In this document: piece after piece, positions 25,195-33,302 of the stretch
Layout: each line of letters starts with the position of its first letter
How positions within the stretch are numbered: position 1 is the first letter of the stretch
Assembly (NCBI RefSeq): GCF_009192735.1
Contig: NZ_VTFU01000001.1
Span: forward strand, 372,001 to 436,000
Source: Arthrobacter gandavensis
GTDB lineage: Bacteria; Actinomycetota; Actinomycetes; Actinomycetales; Micrococcaceae
Reading direction: 5' to 3'
DNA length: 64,000 nucleotides
Notes under the pieces: model-generated
The model's database searches: none
Seen by the model: the letters and a program-made list of their open reading frames with translations, nothing else
Told to the model about the DNA's origin: nothing
Position numbers and translations under genes: made by a program

Positions 25195-27726
25195 CTAGGT
25201 GCCGTTGCGTGACCTCAGCTCGGCTTCAAGCTGCTTCAGCAGTTCGGGCGTGACCGGACTGCCGGGGAACCGGGCCAGCCGGTTCAGCGGCATATTGCCC
25301 ACCAGTGCCAGGGATGCCGCGAGCTGGGCCGCGTCGGGAGCCCCACCGCTTGACTCGGGCGCCCCACCGTTCGACTCGGGAGCCCCACCGCTTGACTCGG
25401 GAGCCCCACCGTTCGACTCGGGAGCCCCACCGCTTGACTCGGGAGCCCCACCGTTCGACTCGGGAGCCCCGCCGCTTGACTCGGGAGCCCCACCGTTCGA
25501 CTCGGGAGCCCCGGCGCTTGACTCGGGAGCCCCGCCCGGGCCCGCCCCGCCGCTTGGCTCGCTGCCCGCACCGGCACCGGTCATTGCCGACACGAGGGCG
25601 GCAGCAGCCTCCGGATCCGCCATCCACTCCTCAAGGGTGGACGCGATGCCCAGGACGGGAGGGGGAATCGTGCCATCCAATGCAGCGACTCCCGCCACCC
25701 TGATATCCCGGGACGAAGCCTCCACTTCCAGGCGGTATTCCCCGGCGTCCGCCACCCAGGAGCCGGTTCCGGGTTCATAACGGGACAGCGAACGGACGTC
25801 GAGGCGAAACTCCACGCGCCGGGACTCGCCCGGTTCCAGCGGCACCTTTTCAAAGCCGCGCAGTTCACGCCGCGGGTGCAGCGGCCGTTGCTGACCGCCG
25901 TCGTCCCCTTCAGGGGCACCGGAATAGAGCTGGACCACCTCGCTGCCGGACCGGTCGCCGGTATTGGTCAGCGTGAGCTCAACGTGGACCAGCTGGTCGG
26001 CACCGGAACCATCCACGCGCACGTGAAGATCCGAGTACGAGAAGGTGGTGTACGTGTACCCGTGCCCGAACGGGTAGGCCACTTCCAGGCCGCGGGTGTC
26101 ATACCAGCGGTAACCCACCAGCAGGCCCTCCCCGTACCGCACCGTTCCGCCTTCACCGGGGTAGTTGCCGTAGGCGGGAGTGTCCTCGAGCCGCAGCGGA
26201 ACGGTTTCAGCCAACCGCCCGCCGGGCTCCTCCCGGCCCAGCAGCACGTCGGCGATGGCGCTTCCGCCCGCCTCGCCGGGAAGCCAGACCTCCAGGACCG
26301 CCGGGACGGAGGCCGCCCATCCCATGCTCACCACGCCTCCGTTGGCGAGCACGACAACCGTCCGCGGATTCGCTTCGGTGACGGCGGTGAGCAGTTCCAA
26401 TTGGGCATCGGGCAGATCCAGCGTTGTCCGGTCAAAACCTTCGGATTCGGCGGCGTCGGGCAGGCCCAGGAAGACGACGGCGGTGTCGGCCGCGGCCGCG
26501 GCTGCAGCAGCCATCTCGGCCAGGTCTTCCCCGGCGCACGGCGAATCCTCGGACAGGACATATCCGGGTTCAAACAGCAGCCCGGGCACCATCTCCTGCA
26601 GCGCATCGAGCGGCGTGACCAGCTGCACCGGATTCACCCGGGAGGATCCACTGCCCTGATACCGGGGTGTGCGGGCCAATTCGCCGATCACCGCCAAGGT
26701 GCCTCCGGACGTTAGGGGAAGGATGCCGCCGTCGTTCTGCAGGAGCACCATGGACGCGGCAGCGGCCCGGCGGGCCAGTTCGTGATGGGCAGCGTAGTCC
26801 GCCGAACCGCCGGCGGATCCTGCACCGGACGCCGCGGCGGAGTCTGCGCCGGCACCGGAACGTGCCGAAGCACGGCGCACCAGTGCCAGGATCCGTTCCA
26901 CGGACTGGTCCACCTGTTCCTGCGTCACTGTGCCCGCATCCAGCCCGGCAGCCAGCTCCCGGGTGCCAAGGCCTCCACTGGAGGGCATTTCCAGATCAAG
27001 GCCCGCGGTGAGTGCCGCTGCCCGGTCGGTCACAGCGCCCCAGTCCGAAACCACGACGCCATCGTAGCCCCACGTGTCCCGCAGCACGGTTCCCAACAGC
27101 CAGGGGTTCTCCGCGGCGTGAAGCCCGTTCACCTTGTTGTAGGCGGCCATGATGGTCCACGGTCCGGCCGTGCGGACCACCGTCTCGAAAGCACGCAGGT
27201 AGATTTCATGCAGGGTCCGCTGATCCACCACCGCATCCACCCGCATCCGGTCCGCTTCCTGGTTGTTCGCGGCGAAATGCTTGGGGCTCGCACCAACCCC
27301 CTCGGCCTGGACCGCAGCCGTCCACGCTGCGCCGAGTTCACCGGCGAGCAGCGGATCCTCGGAGAAATACTCGAAGTTGCGCCCGCACAGCGGTGTGCGC
27401 TTGATGTTCAGGCCCGGTCCCAGCAGGATATCGACACCCTGTGCGCGTGCCTCCTGCGCGGCGGCGGTCCCCAATTCGGCGAGCAGGCCGCGGTCCCAGG
27501 ACGACGCCGTCGCGCATTCCGCCGGAAAACAGGTGGCCGGCACCGAATCGCCCAGCCCCGTCCCTCCGCCGTCGCCGGCCGGACGCCGGACGCCGTGCGG
27601 CCCGTCGGCGAGGACCAGAGCGCGGATGCCGTGCGATGGAAGGGAGACCGTTTCCCAGAATCCGGCCCCTGACAGCAAACTGAGTTTTTCATCCATGCTT
27701 AGGTCCGGCAGGGCTGGAATCTCCAC
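25195..27726 (-). CDS. glycoside hydrolase family 3 beta-glucosidase
   Basis: An 843-residue GH3 enzyme starting at a GTG with GAGGAGG five bases upstream; an in-frame ATG at 27828 has no such site. The nucleophile is D228 in YDGVVVSDWG, and KHFAANNQE and DGPHGVRR are family motifs. The (alpha/beta)6 domain, a fibronectin-III-like domain (around 560-660) and a C-terminal helical module (from about 696) follow in order. The module is split by nine copies of APES[S/N]GG. No signal peptide is seen, so it acts in the cytoplasm on imported beta-glucosides. It diverges from the UbiB-like gene. Confidence 0.92.
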   Translation of the reverse strand: MEIPALPDLSMDEKLSLLSGAGFWETVSLPSHGIRALVLADGPHGVRRPAGDGGGTGLGDSVPATCFPAECATASSWDRGLLAELGTAAAQEARAQGVDILLGPGLNIKRTPLCGRNFEYFSEDPLLAGELGAAWTAAVQAEGVGASPKHFAANNQEADRMRVDAVVDQRTLHEIYLRAFETVVRTAGPWTIMAAYNKVNGLHAAENPWLLGTVLRDTWGYDGVVVSDWGAVTDRAAALTAGLDLEMPSSGGLGTRELAAGLDAGTVTQEQVDQSVERILALVRRASARSGAGADSAAASGAGSAGGSADYAAHHELARRAAAASMVLLQNDGGILPLTSGGTLAVIGELARTPRYQGSGSSRVNPVQLVTPLDALQEMVPGLLFEPGYVLSEDSPCAGEDLAEMAAAAAAAADTAVVFLGLPDAAESEGFDRTTLDLPDAQLELLTAVTEANPRTVVVLANGGVVSMGWAASVPAVLEVWLPGEAGGSAIADVLLGREEPGGRLAETVPLRLEDTPAYGNYPGEGGTVRYGEGLLVGYRWYDTRGLEVAYPFGHGYTYTTFSYSDLHVRVDGSGADQLVHVELTLTNTGDRSGSEVVQLYSGAPEGDDGGQQRPLHPRRELRGFEKVPLEPGESRRVEFRLDVRSLSRYEPGTGSWVADAGEYRLEVEASSRDIRVAGVAALDGTIPPPVLGIASTLEEWMADPEAAAALVSAMTGAGAGSEPSGGAGPGGAPESSAGAPESNGGAPESSGGAPESNGGAPESSGGAPESNGGAPESSGGAPESNGGAPESSGGAPDAAQLAASLALVGNMPLNRLARFPGSPVTPELLKQLEAELRSRNGT
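25334..25530 (-). repeat. 21/42-bp coding minisatellite in the GH3 gene
   Basis: Nine 21-bp units, alternating in a 42-bp higher-order period, encode APESSGG and APESNGG heptapeptides. The array lies between the EWMADP half and the GNMPLNRL half of the C-terminal module. The near-identity of units indicates recent expansion or homogenisation. Confidence 0.93.
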
Positions 27727-27873
27727 GTGCGCCTCCTCGTCTACGGGCTCCGAGTCTAAGCCGCCGCCCGGACCGGCGAAAGGGTGCCCGCACCCTGTTC
27801 CCGGCTTCCCGGTAGCCGTAGGGTTCAACTACGGCTGCAGTGTTCTGGCCTGCCGCCGGGACGGGAGCGACGC

Positions 27874-29535
27874 GTGAAGAGCCACCTCGACCGATACAAG
27901 CAAATGGCGGAAATCCTCTACCGCAACGGATTGGGGTATCTGGTCTCTGCCAGCGGTCTGGAAGCCCGGATTCCCTTCCGGCGGAAGGCCCAGCCCGGGG
28001 ACCGCCCCGAACAGCCGGCCAACAGCCCGGAATACCTGCGCCGGGCCCTGGAGGAACTGGGACCCACCTACGTCAAGCTGGGGCAGCTGCTCTCGACCCG
28101 GCAGGACCTGCTGCCGCCGAAGTACCAGCAGGAACTGGCCAAGCTGCAGGACAACACCGAACCCGTGCCGTGGGAGCTGATACACCCGGTGCTGCAGGAA
28201 GCGCTGGGACAGCAGGTGCTCACCCGGTTCACCAGTTTCAACACCACACCGCTGGCCAGCGCCTCCATCGGCCAGGTCTACGGCGCCACACTGCCGGGCA
28301 ACAACGACGTCGTGGTGAAAATCCGCCGGCCCGGAATCGAGGAGGAAGTGAATGAGGACCTCGACATCCTCCAGGGGCTTGCCGCCTACGCGGGCAAGCA
28401 CTGGGAAGCTGCCCGGGACTATGACGTCCCCGGACTGATGGACGAATTCGCCGAAACGCTCCGGACCGAACTGGACTACAACCAGGAAGCGCGCAACGCC
28501 CGGCGGTTTGCCCAGAATTTCGAGGACAACCCGGCCGTTCAGATTCCCACCGTCTTCGACAGGTTCAGCACCTCCACTGTCCTGACCCAGCAGCGGCTCT
28601 ACGGGCTGAAGGTTACGGACACCGCTGCCCTGGACGCAGCCGGAATCGACCGCAAGGCGCTCGCCGTGACGGCGGCGGACGCCGAAATGAAGATGGTCTT
28701 CGAAGACGGGTTCTTCCATGCCGACCCGCACCCGGGAAACATCTTCGTGGAGCGCGGCGGCCTGATCGGGTTGATCGACTTCGGCATGGTGGGGGAGATC
28801 GACGACAAGTTCCGGACACAGCTTTCGGCGCTCTTCGTCGCCGTCATGCGCAAGGACCCGGAGCGGATGGCCTCGGCCCTGACCCGCATGTGCACCAGGA
28901 CCCGGCGTGTCGACCGCCTGCGGCTGCGCATGGACCTGCAGCAGCTCATCCGGCTGTACGAGGGGCGGACCCTGGGCAACGCTCCGGTGGGGCGGATCAT
29001 CAACGCGGCCCTGGGCATTGTCCGCAGCCATCACCTGCAGCTGCCGCGCGAGATGGCGCTGCTGCTGCGGATGCTGATCATGACTGAGGGCATGGGAGAG
29101 GTGCTGGATCCGGATTTCAGCATGGGAAACACCTTGGCTCCGTACGCCCGGCGGATGGCCGTGAACCAGCTGAACCCTGTGGCGTTTGTCCGGCGGCTCG
29201 GCCAGGCCGGGGCGGAAACGCTGGAGCTTGGGGCGGAACTGCCAGACCAGGTGCGCCGGTTGCTGAACACCCTGGATTTCGAGGGGTTGGAGGTTCACCT
29301 CCGGGCCGAGGAACTCTTCCCCCTGGTGGAGCGGTTGGAACGGGTGGGAAACCGGATGGTGGCGGCCATCTTTGCGGCAGCATTCATCCGCGGCGTCGGG
29401 GAACTGGCGCTCGGTGACGCCGACCGCTGGAAGAGCTGGCAGGCGCCCCTGATGACCGCAGGGCTGGCCTCCACGGGGGCGCTGGGCGGGTATCTCGCCT
29501 GGACTGCCCGCAAACAACGTATCCGGAACTATTGA
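27874..29535 (+). CDS. ABC1/AarF/UbiB-family atypical kinase
   Basis: A 553-residue protein of the UbiB/ADCK family. It shows the family-specific KLGQLLSTRQDLLP (the KxGQ motif), the Ala-rich nucleotide loop ASASIGQVY, the VNEDL segment, catalytic HADPHPGNI and the metal-binding IDFGMVGEID. The C-terminal 60 residues contain two hydrophobic segments, so it is likely membrane-associated. These proteins bind ATP and support isoprenoid-quinone synthesis; in a menaquinone-using actinobacterium the exact role is unclear. GTG at 27874 follows GGGAG. The next gene's TTG/ATG overlaps its stop. Confidence 0.88.
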   Translation: MKSHLDRYKQMAEILYRNGLGYLVSASGLEARIPFRRKAQPGDRPEQPANSPEYLRRALEELGPTYVKLGQLLSTRQDLLPPKYQQELAKLQDNTEPVPWELIHPVLQEALGQQVLTRFTSFNTTPLASASIGQVYGATLPGNNDVVVKIRRPGIEEEVNEDLDILQGLAAYAGKHWEAARDYDVPGLMDEFAETLRTELDYNQEARNARRFAQNFEDNPAVQIPTVFDRFSTSTVLTQQRLYGLKVTDTAALDAAGIDRKALAVTAADAEMKMVFEDGFFHADPHPGNIFVERGGLIGLIDFGMVGEIDDKFRTQLSALFVAVMRKDPERMASALTRMCTRTRRVDRLRLRMDLQQLIRLYEGRTLGNAPVGRIINAALGIVRSHHLQLPREMALLLRMLIMTEGMGEVLDPDFSMGNTLAPYARRMAVNQLNPVAFVRRLGQAGAETLELGAELPDQVRRLLNTLDFEGLEVHLRAEELFPLVERLERVGNRMVAAIFAAAFIRGVGELALGDADRWKSWQAPLMTAGLASTGALGGYLAWTARKQRIRNY

Positions 29536-30296
29536 TGGATCTGTCCCTGGCCGGGCTGACGGTACTGGTGACCGGCGGAAGCACCGGAATCGGCCGTGCC
29601 GTTGTGGAGGAATTTGCGCGGGAGCGCGCCAACGTTTCCTTCTCGTCAGACAAGGCCTACGAGGCGGGAGTCCTGGAGGAACAGCTGGAAGGATCAGTGG
29701 GGCGCATCGAAGGATTTGTGGTCGACCCGGCCCACCCGGGCGCCCTGGCCCGCTGGGTCAGCCAAACCATGGTGCTGTTTGGCGGCGTCGACATTGTGGT
29801 GTCCGCAGCGAGCGCCTTGGCATTTGAGGACACTGACGAAAACTGGGAAGCGTCTCTCGCCGTAGACCTGATGGGAAGCGTCCGGCTGGTCAAAGCCGCG
29901 CTGCCGCACCTGGAACTGAGCACCGCTCCGTGCATTGTCGTCATTTCCAGCACCTCGGGACGGGAAGCGGACTTCGCCGCCGGACCCTACGCCACAGCCA
30001 AGACCGCGGTGGCCGGCTACGTTGCGGGCCTGGCCTTCAGACTGGCCGGCCGGGGTATCCGGGCCAACGTCGTCAGCGCCGGCAACACCTACTATCCCGG
30101 GAGCTACTGGTCCGTGCTGGAGGAGCGAGACCCCGCCACGTTCGATGCGGCGGTGGCCATGAACCCCACCGGACGGATGGGCACGCCGGAGGAGGTGGCC
30201 GACGTCGTCGCCTTCATTGCCAGTCCGCGGGCATCGAGGATCACCGGAGCCAACATCCTGGTGGACGGGGGACTTTCCCGGGGCGTCCAGCTCTGA
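29532..30296 (+). CDS. SDR-family NAD(P)-dependent oxidoreductase
   Basis: A classical short-chain dehydrogenase of 253-254 residues. It has the cofactor motif TGGSTGIG at residues 15-22, a VVISSTSGRE serine strand, catalytic YATAK and the C-terminal ITGANILVDGGLS. Either TTG at 29532 or the adjacent ATG at 29535 is the start; both overlap the kinase stop and give the same protein apart from one residue. The coupling suggests co-expression with the UbiB-like kinase. The substrate is unknown. Confidence 0.88.
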   Translation: MMDLSLAGLTVLVTGGSTGIGRAVVEEFARERANVSFSSDKAYEAGVLEEQLEGSVGRIEGFVVDPAHPGALARWVSQTMVLFGGVDIVVSAASALAFEDTDENWEASLAVDLMGSVRLVKAALPHLELSTAPCIVVISSTSGREADFAAGPYATAKTAVAGYVAGLAFRLAGRGIRANVVSAGNTYYPGSYWSVLEERDPATFDAAVAMNPTGRMGTPEEVADVVAFIASPRASRITGANILVDGGLSRGVQL

Positions 30297-30388
30297 GCGG
30301 ACCCTGGGACTGTCGGCTGCGGGAGCGGCGGCCCAGGAAAAGCAGGCCCACAGAAAATTAGGCTGGACAAAATCACGGCCCAAAGAAA

Positions 30389-30438
30389 AGGAAGCCCGGA
30401 CGGACCGCGGCCGAAACCGCACCCCGTCCGGGCTTCCT
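30389..30438. terminator. bidirectional hairpin between SDR and glsA
   Basis: Bases 30389-30403 pair perfectly with 30424-30438 (15-bp stem). The 20-base loop contains a smaller GCGG/CCGC hairpin. The element lies between convergent genes and could terminate transcription from both sides. Confidence 0.72.
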
Positions 30439-30453
30439 GCACCGCGGACCCGC

Positions 30454-30579
30454 TTACTGTCTGTACTGCTGCTGGTACTACTGCTGGTACTACTGCTGTT
30501 GTTGCTGTTGCTGTTGCTGTTGCTGCTGTTCTTGCTTCTGCTGTTACTGTTGCTGCTGTTCTTGCTTCTGCTGTTACTG
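30454..30579 (-). repeat. CAG/CAA repeat tract spanning the glutaminase stop codon
   Basis: Read leftward in the glsA frame, the Gln codon before the stop, the stop TAA (30576-30574) and the following bases form a tract of CAG, CAA, AAG and GAA codons interrupted only by TAA (30546-30544), TAG (30492-30490, 30480-30478) and a final TAA (30456-30454). A 30-bp unit is perfectly duplicated (30520-30549 and 30550-30579), each copy including one TAA. The TAA/TAG triplets are one transition away from CAA/CAG. Confidence 0.93.
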
Positions 30580-31524
30580 CGCGAAGTCGGTGGAGTTGTA
30601 GATGTTCAGGTTCAGGGCCGCCGCGACCTGGGCCACGGCATTCTGCGCCCGCACACTGTTGCCCACCGGATCCAGCGGCGGAGAAAAGGCAGCAATGGCC
30701 AGGGTGCCCGGCATGATGGCAAGCACCCCGCCGCCCACCCCGCTCTTGGCGGGCAGGCCCACTTTGTAGGCCCAGTCGCCGGACGCCGTGTACATGCCCT
30801 CCATGGTCATCTCCGCCAGGATCGGCGGAACCAGGGAGGCATCAAACACCTGCTTTCCGGTGACCGGATTCCGGCCCCGCGCCGCCACGGTTGCACCCAT
30901 GGTGGCCAGGTCCCGGGTGGTCACCAGGGTGGAACACTGCCGGGTGTACACCTCGCAGGCTTCCATGGGATCCGAGTACATGGTCCCACCCGAGTACAGC
31001 AGCCAGGCGATGGCACGGTTATGGAAGTTGGTCGATTGCTCGGAGTCATTGACGGCGTCGCTGAGCTTGATCTCGCGGCCGGCAAAGGCGCTTTGCATGT
31101 CCAGGATTTTCTTCCAGCGCTCATCCGGTGAATCGGCCGGAATGAGCGACACGGTGGACATCGCCCCGGCATTCACCAGGGGCGACAAGGGTTTATCGTC
31201 GTGCAGGGCCACGGCAATGACTGAGTTGAAGGGCTCCCCGGTGGGATCGGCCCCCACCTTGTCGTGGAAGTCCGGCAGGCCGACACTCTGCATGGCCAGG
31301 GTCATCGAGAAGACCTTGGAAATGGACTCCAGGGCAAACTCGAAGCCGGCATCCCCGGCCTCGAACACGTCGCCGTCCGCTGTCACGACACAAACGCCGA
31401 ACAGCGAGGGATCAACGGAGGCCAGATACGGAATGTAACTGGCATTCGCGCCGCCGGAGTCATTCGCGTGATCCGCGTGGGCTGTCTGGACAGCCTGGGC
31501 TATCGCTGACTTGTCGGGCATCAT
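30574..31524 (-). CDS. glsA: glutaminase A
   Basis: A 316-residue serine-dependent glutaminase of usual length, releasing ammonia from L-glutamine to give glutamate. The catalytic pair is S67 and K70 in ESISKVF, with conserved NAGAM (118-122) and the central YSGGTMYSDP and KSGVGGGV segments. It is the last gene of the gadB-gadC-glsA operon, overlapping gadC by four bases. In acid-resistance systems the ammonia neutralises protons and the glutamate feeds the decarboxylase. The gene ends with a polyglutamine-like repeat tract in frame after the stop. Confidence 0.95.
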   Translation of the reverse strand: MMPDKSAIAQAVQTAHADHANDSGGANASYIPYLASVDPSLFGVCVVTADGDVFEAGDAGFEFALESISKVFSMTLAMQSVGLPDFHDKVGADPTGEPFNSVIAVALHDDKPLSPLVNAGAMSTVSLIPADSPDERWKKILDMQSAFAGREIKLSDAVNDSEQSTNFHNRAIAWLLYSGGTMYSDPMEACEVYTRQCSTLVTTRDLATMGATVAARGRNPVTGKQVFDASLVPPILAEMTMEGMYTASGDWAYKVGLPAKSGVGGGVLAIMPGTLAIAAFSPPLDPVGNSVRAQNAVAQVAAALNLNIYNSTDFAQ

Positions 31525-33284
31525 AGGGCTGCGCTCCCGCCTACTGCCGGCCGGGGCCGAACGGTTGATGTGTCAGCGTTGGAGGCCGGCGGGGTTCCGC
31601 CGGCTGCGGAGCCGCCCGGGGCGGTTTCCCCGGATCCTTCTCCGGCACCGGCACCTGATCCGACGGCGCCTGAAGCCATCGCCTGCTCGGTCAGCACCGC
31701 GGTGGGCACGGATGACTGGGTCTGGACGCCGGGATGGCGGTGCTCCAGCTCCCACGTAAAGGGAACGAAGCTGCTGGATGGGTCCCGCCAGTGCGGTTTG
31801 CGCAGTGCATAGATCACCAGCGGAAGGATGAAGAACACGGCAGCTCCGCCCGCCAGAATGCCTACATACACAGCCGGCGATCCGACGGAAATCTGGTCCG
31901 GGGGAATGAAGCTGAAGACGAAAGCCATCAGTGAGCCGAGGAAGCCGAGGCCTCCCACCAGCCACATGCCCACGTCCCCTCCGGGGATGTGGTACGGCCG
32001 GGGCCGGTTGGGCTGCGTGTAGCGCAGGTAGATGGCGGCACCGAACATGAGCATGTACATGATCAGGTACAGGATGACGGTGAGCTGGCTCAGGATCTGG
32101 TACGCGGCCTGCACCGAGGGCAATACCACGTAGACCAGGCCCAGGGCCGTGACCACCAGTGCCTGGAAGAGCATGATGTGGGTTCCCATGCCGTGCTTGT
32201 TGGTGTGCTGCCAGAACCGCGGCAGATACCCCGCCTTGGCCACTGACAGGAGACCGCTGGACGGGCCGGCCACCCAGGTCACCACGCCGGCGAGCACCCC
32301 GATCAACAGCATGGCTGCAATGATCGGACCTGCCCAGCCAATGCCTGCCCACTCGAACATGTCGTTGTAGGAGGTCAAAAGGGACTGGGTGAGGTTGATG
32401 TCCGCCTGGGGAACTACGAAGGCAATGGCCAGCGTGCCCAGCACGAAGATCACCACCGTTCCCAGCGCGGCGATCAGCACTGCCAGCGGATAATCACGGG
32501 TGGGGTTCTTTACTTCCTTGACGTGGATCGCGTTCATTTCCATGCCGGCGTAAAACAGGAAAATGCTCGCGGCCAGCACCACATTGGAGAAGTTGGAGAA
32601 GTCCGGAACGAGTTCGCCCCAGCCCATCTTGATCTGCGGGGTGTTTCCGGCGAAGTAGTACGAGAATCCGAGGACAATCAGGACGGCGGCCGGAATGATG
32701 GTGCCGATGATGCCGCCCCACTGGGCCACTTTGGAGAAGGCGGCGGCGCCCCGGAAGGCGATGAAGGTGGCCAGCCAGTAGACCACCAGCACCACCGCCA
32801 GGACAAAGGCCTTGTTCCCCGACAGCTGCGCGTCCAGGTTTTGGTCGGTGCCGGTGTAGGCCAGGGACACCGCACCGAAGGTCAGAACGGTCGGAAACCA
32901 GATGCTGACCTCGATGAAGAGCATGAACATCGCCACGAACGCCCACCGCGGGCCGAAGGCCTCGCCGACCCAGCGGAAGACGCCACCCTGCTCCGGCCAG
33001 CCCGTTGCCAGTTCCGCGGCGACGAGCGACACCGGAATCAGGAACACCACCGCCGCGAGCACGTAGTAAAAAATGGAGCTGAGGCCGTATTCCGCCTCGG
33101 CCGGCAAACCGCGCAGGCTCACCACAGCCACGATGTTCATGACGGCCAGGGCACCGATGGTGATCTTGGCGGTCTGTTTTGCCTTGGCGGTCCGGGCCTG
33201 ATTCGAAGAACCGGGTGCGGACGAACCTGACGATGACGAGCCGGTTGATGCTGAAGAACCAGTTGATGCAGTGGAATCACTCAT
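31521..33284 (-). CDS. gadC: glutamate:GABA antiporter (APC family)
   Basis: A 587-residue amino-acid antiporter with about twelve membrane segments. The hydrophobic core starts at about residue 45 after a Ser/Gly-rich cytoplasmic tail; motifs such as LRGLPAEAEYGLSS and FPTVLTFGAVSLAYTG match GadC-type transporters, which import glutamate and export GABA. The ATG at 33284 is chosen because GGAGG lies eight bases upstream; the GTG nine bases earlier is too close to it. The C-terminal 60 residues form a hydrophilic tail, in the position of the pH-sensing C-plug of E. coli GadC, but without recognisable sequence conservation. Adjacent to gadB and glsA. Confidence 0.92.
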   Translation of the reverse strand: MSDSTASTGSSASTGSSSSGSSAPGSSNQARTAKAKQTAKITIGALAVMNIVAVVSLRGLPAEAEYGLSSIFYYVLAAVVFLIPVSLVAAELATGWPEQGGVFRWVGEAFGPRWAFVAMFMLFIEVSIWFPTVLTFGAVSLAYTGTDQNLDAQLSGNKAFVLAVVLVVYWLATFIAFRGAAAFSKVAQWGGIIGTIIPAAVLIVLGFSYYFAGNTPQIKMGWGELVPDFSNFSNVVLAASIFLFYAGMEMNAIHVKEVKNPTRDYPLAVLIAALGTVVIFVLGTLAIAFVVPQADINLTQSLLTSYNDMFEWAGIGWAGPIIAAMLLIGVLAGVVTWVAGPSSGLLSVAKAGYLPRFWQHTNKHGMGTHIMLFQALVVTALGLVYVVLPSVQAAYQILSQLTVILYLIMYMLMFGAAIYLRYTQPNRPRPYHIPGGDVGMWLVGGLGFLGSLMAFVFSFIPPDQISVGSPAVYVGILAGGAAVFFILPLVIYALRKPHWRDPSSSFVPFTWELEHRHPGVQTQSSVPTAVLTEQAMASGAVGSGAGAGEGSGETAPGGSAAGGTPPASNADTSTVRPRPAVGGSAAL

Positions 33285-33302
33285 CCCACTCACCTCCTCG
33301 AG

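Noticed and set aside
25334-25530. Possible CRISPR array
   Set aside because: The repeats are contiguous 21/42-bp units without unique spacers and they encode an in-frame heptapeptide of the GH3 enzyme.
27829-29517. Minus-strand ORF of 562 codons opposite the UbiB-like gene
   Set aside because: Composition is that of an antisense shadow; the plus strand has the KxGQ, HADPHPGN and IDFGM motifs.
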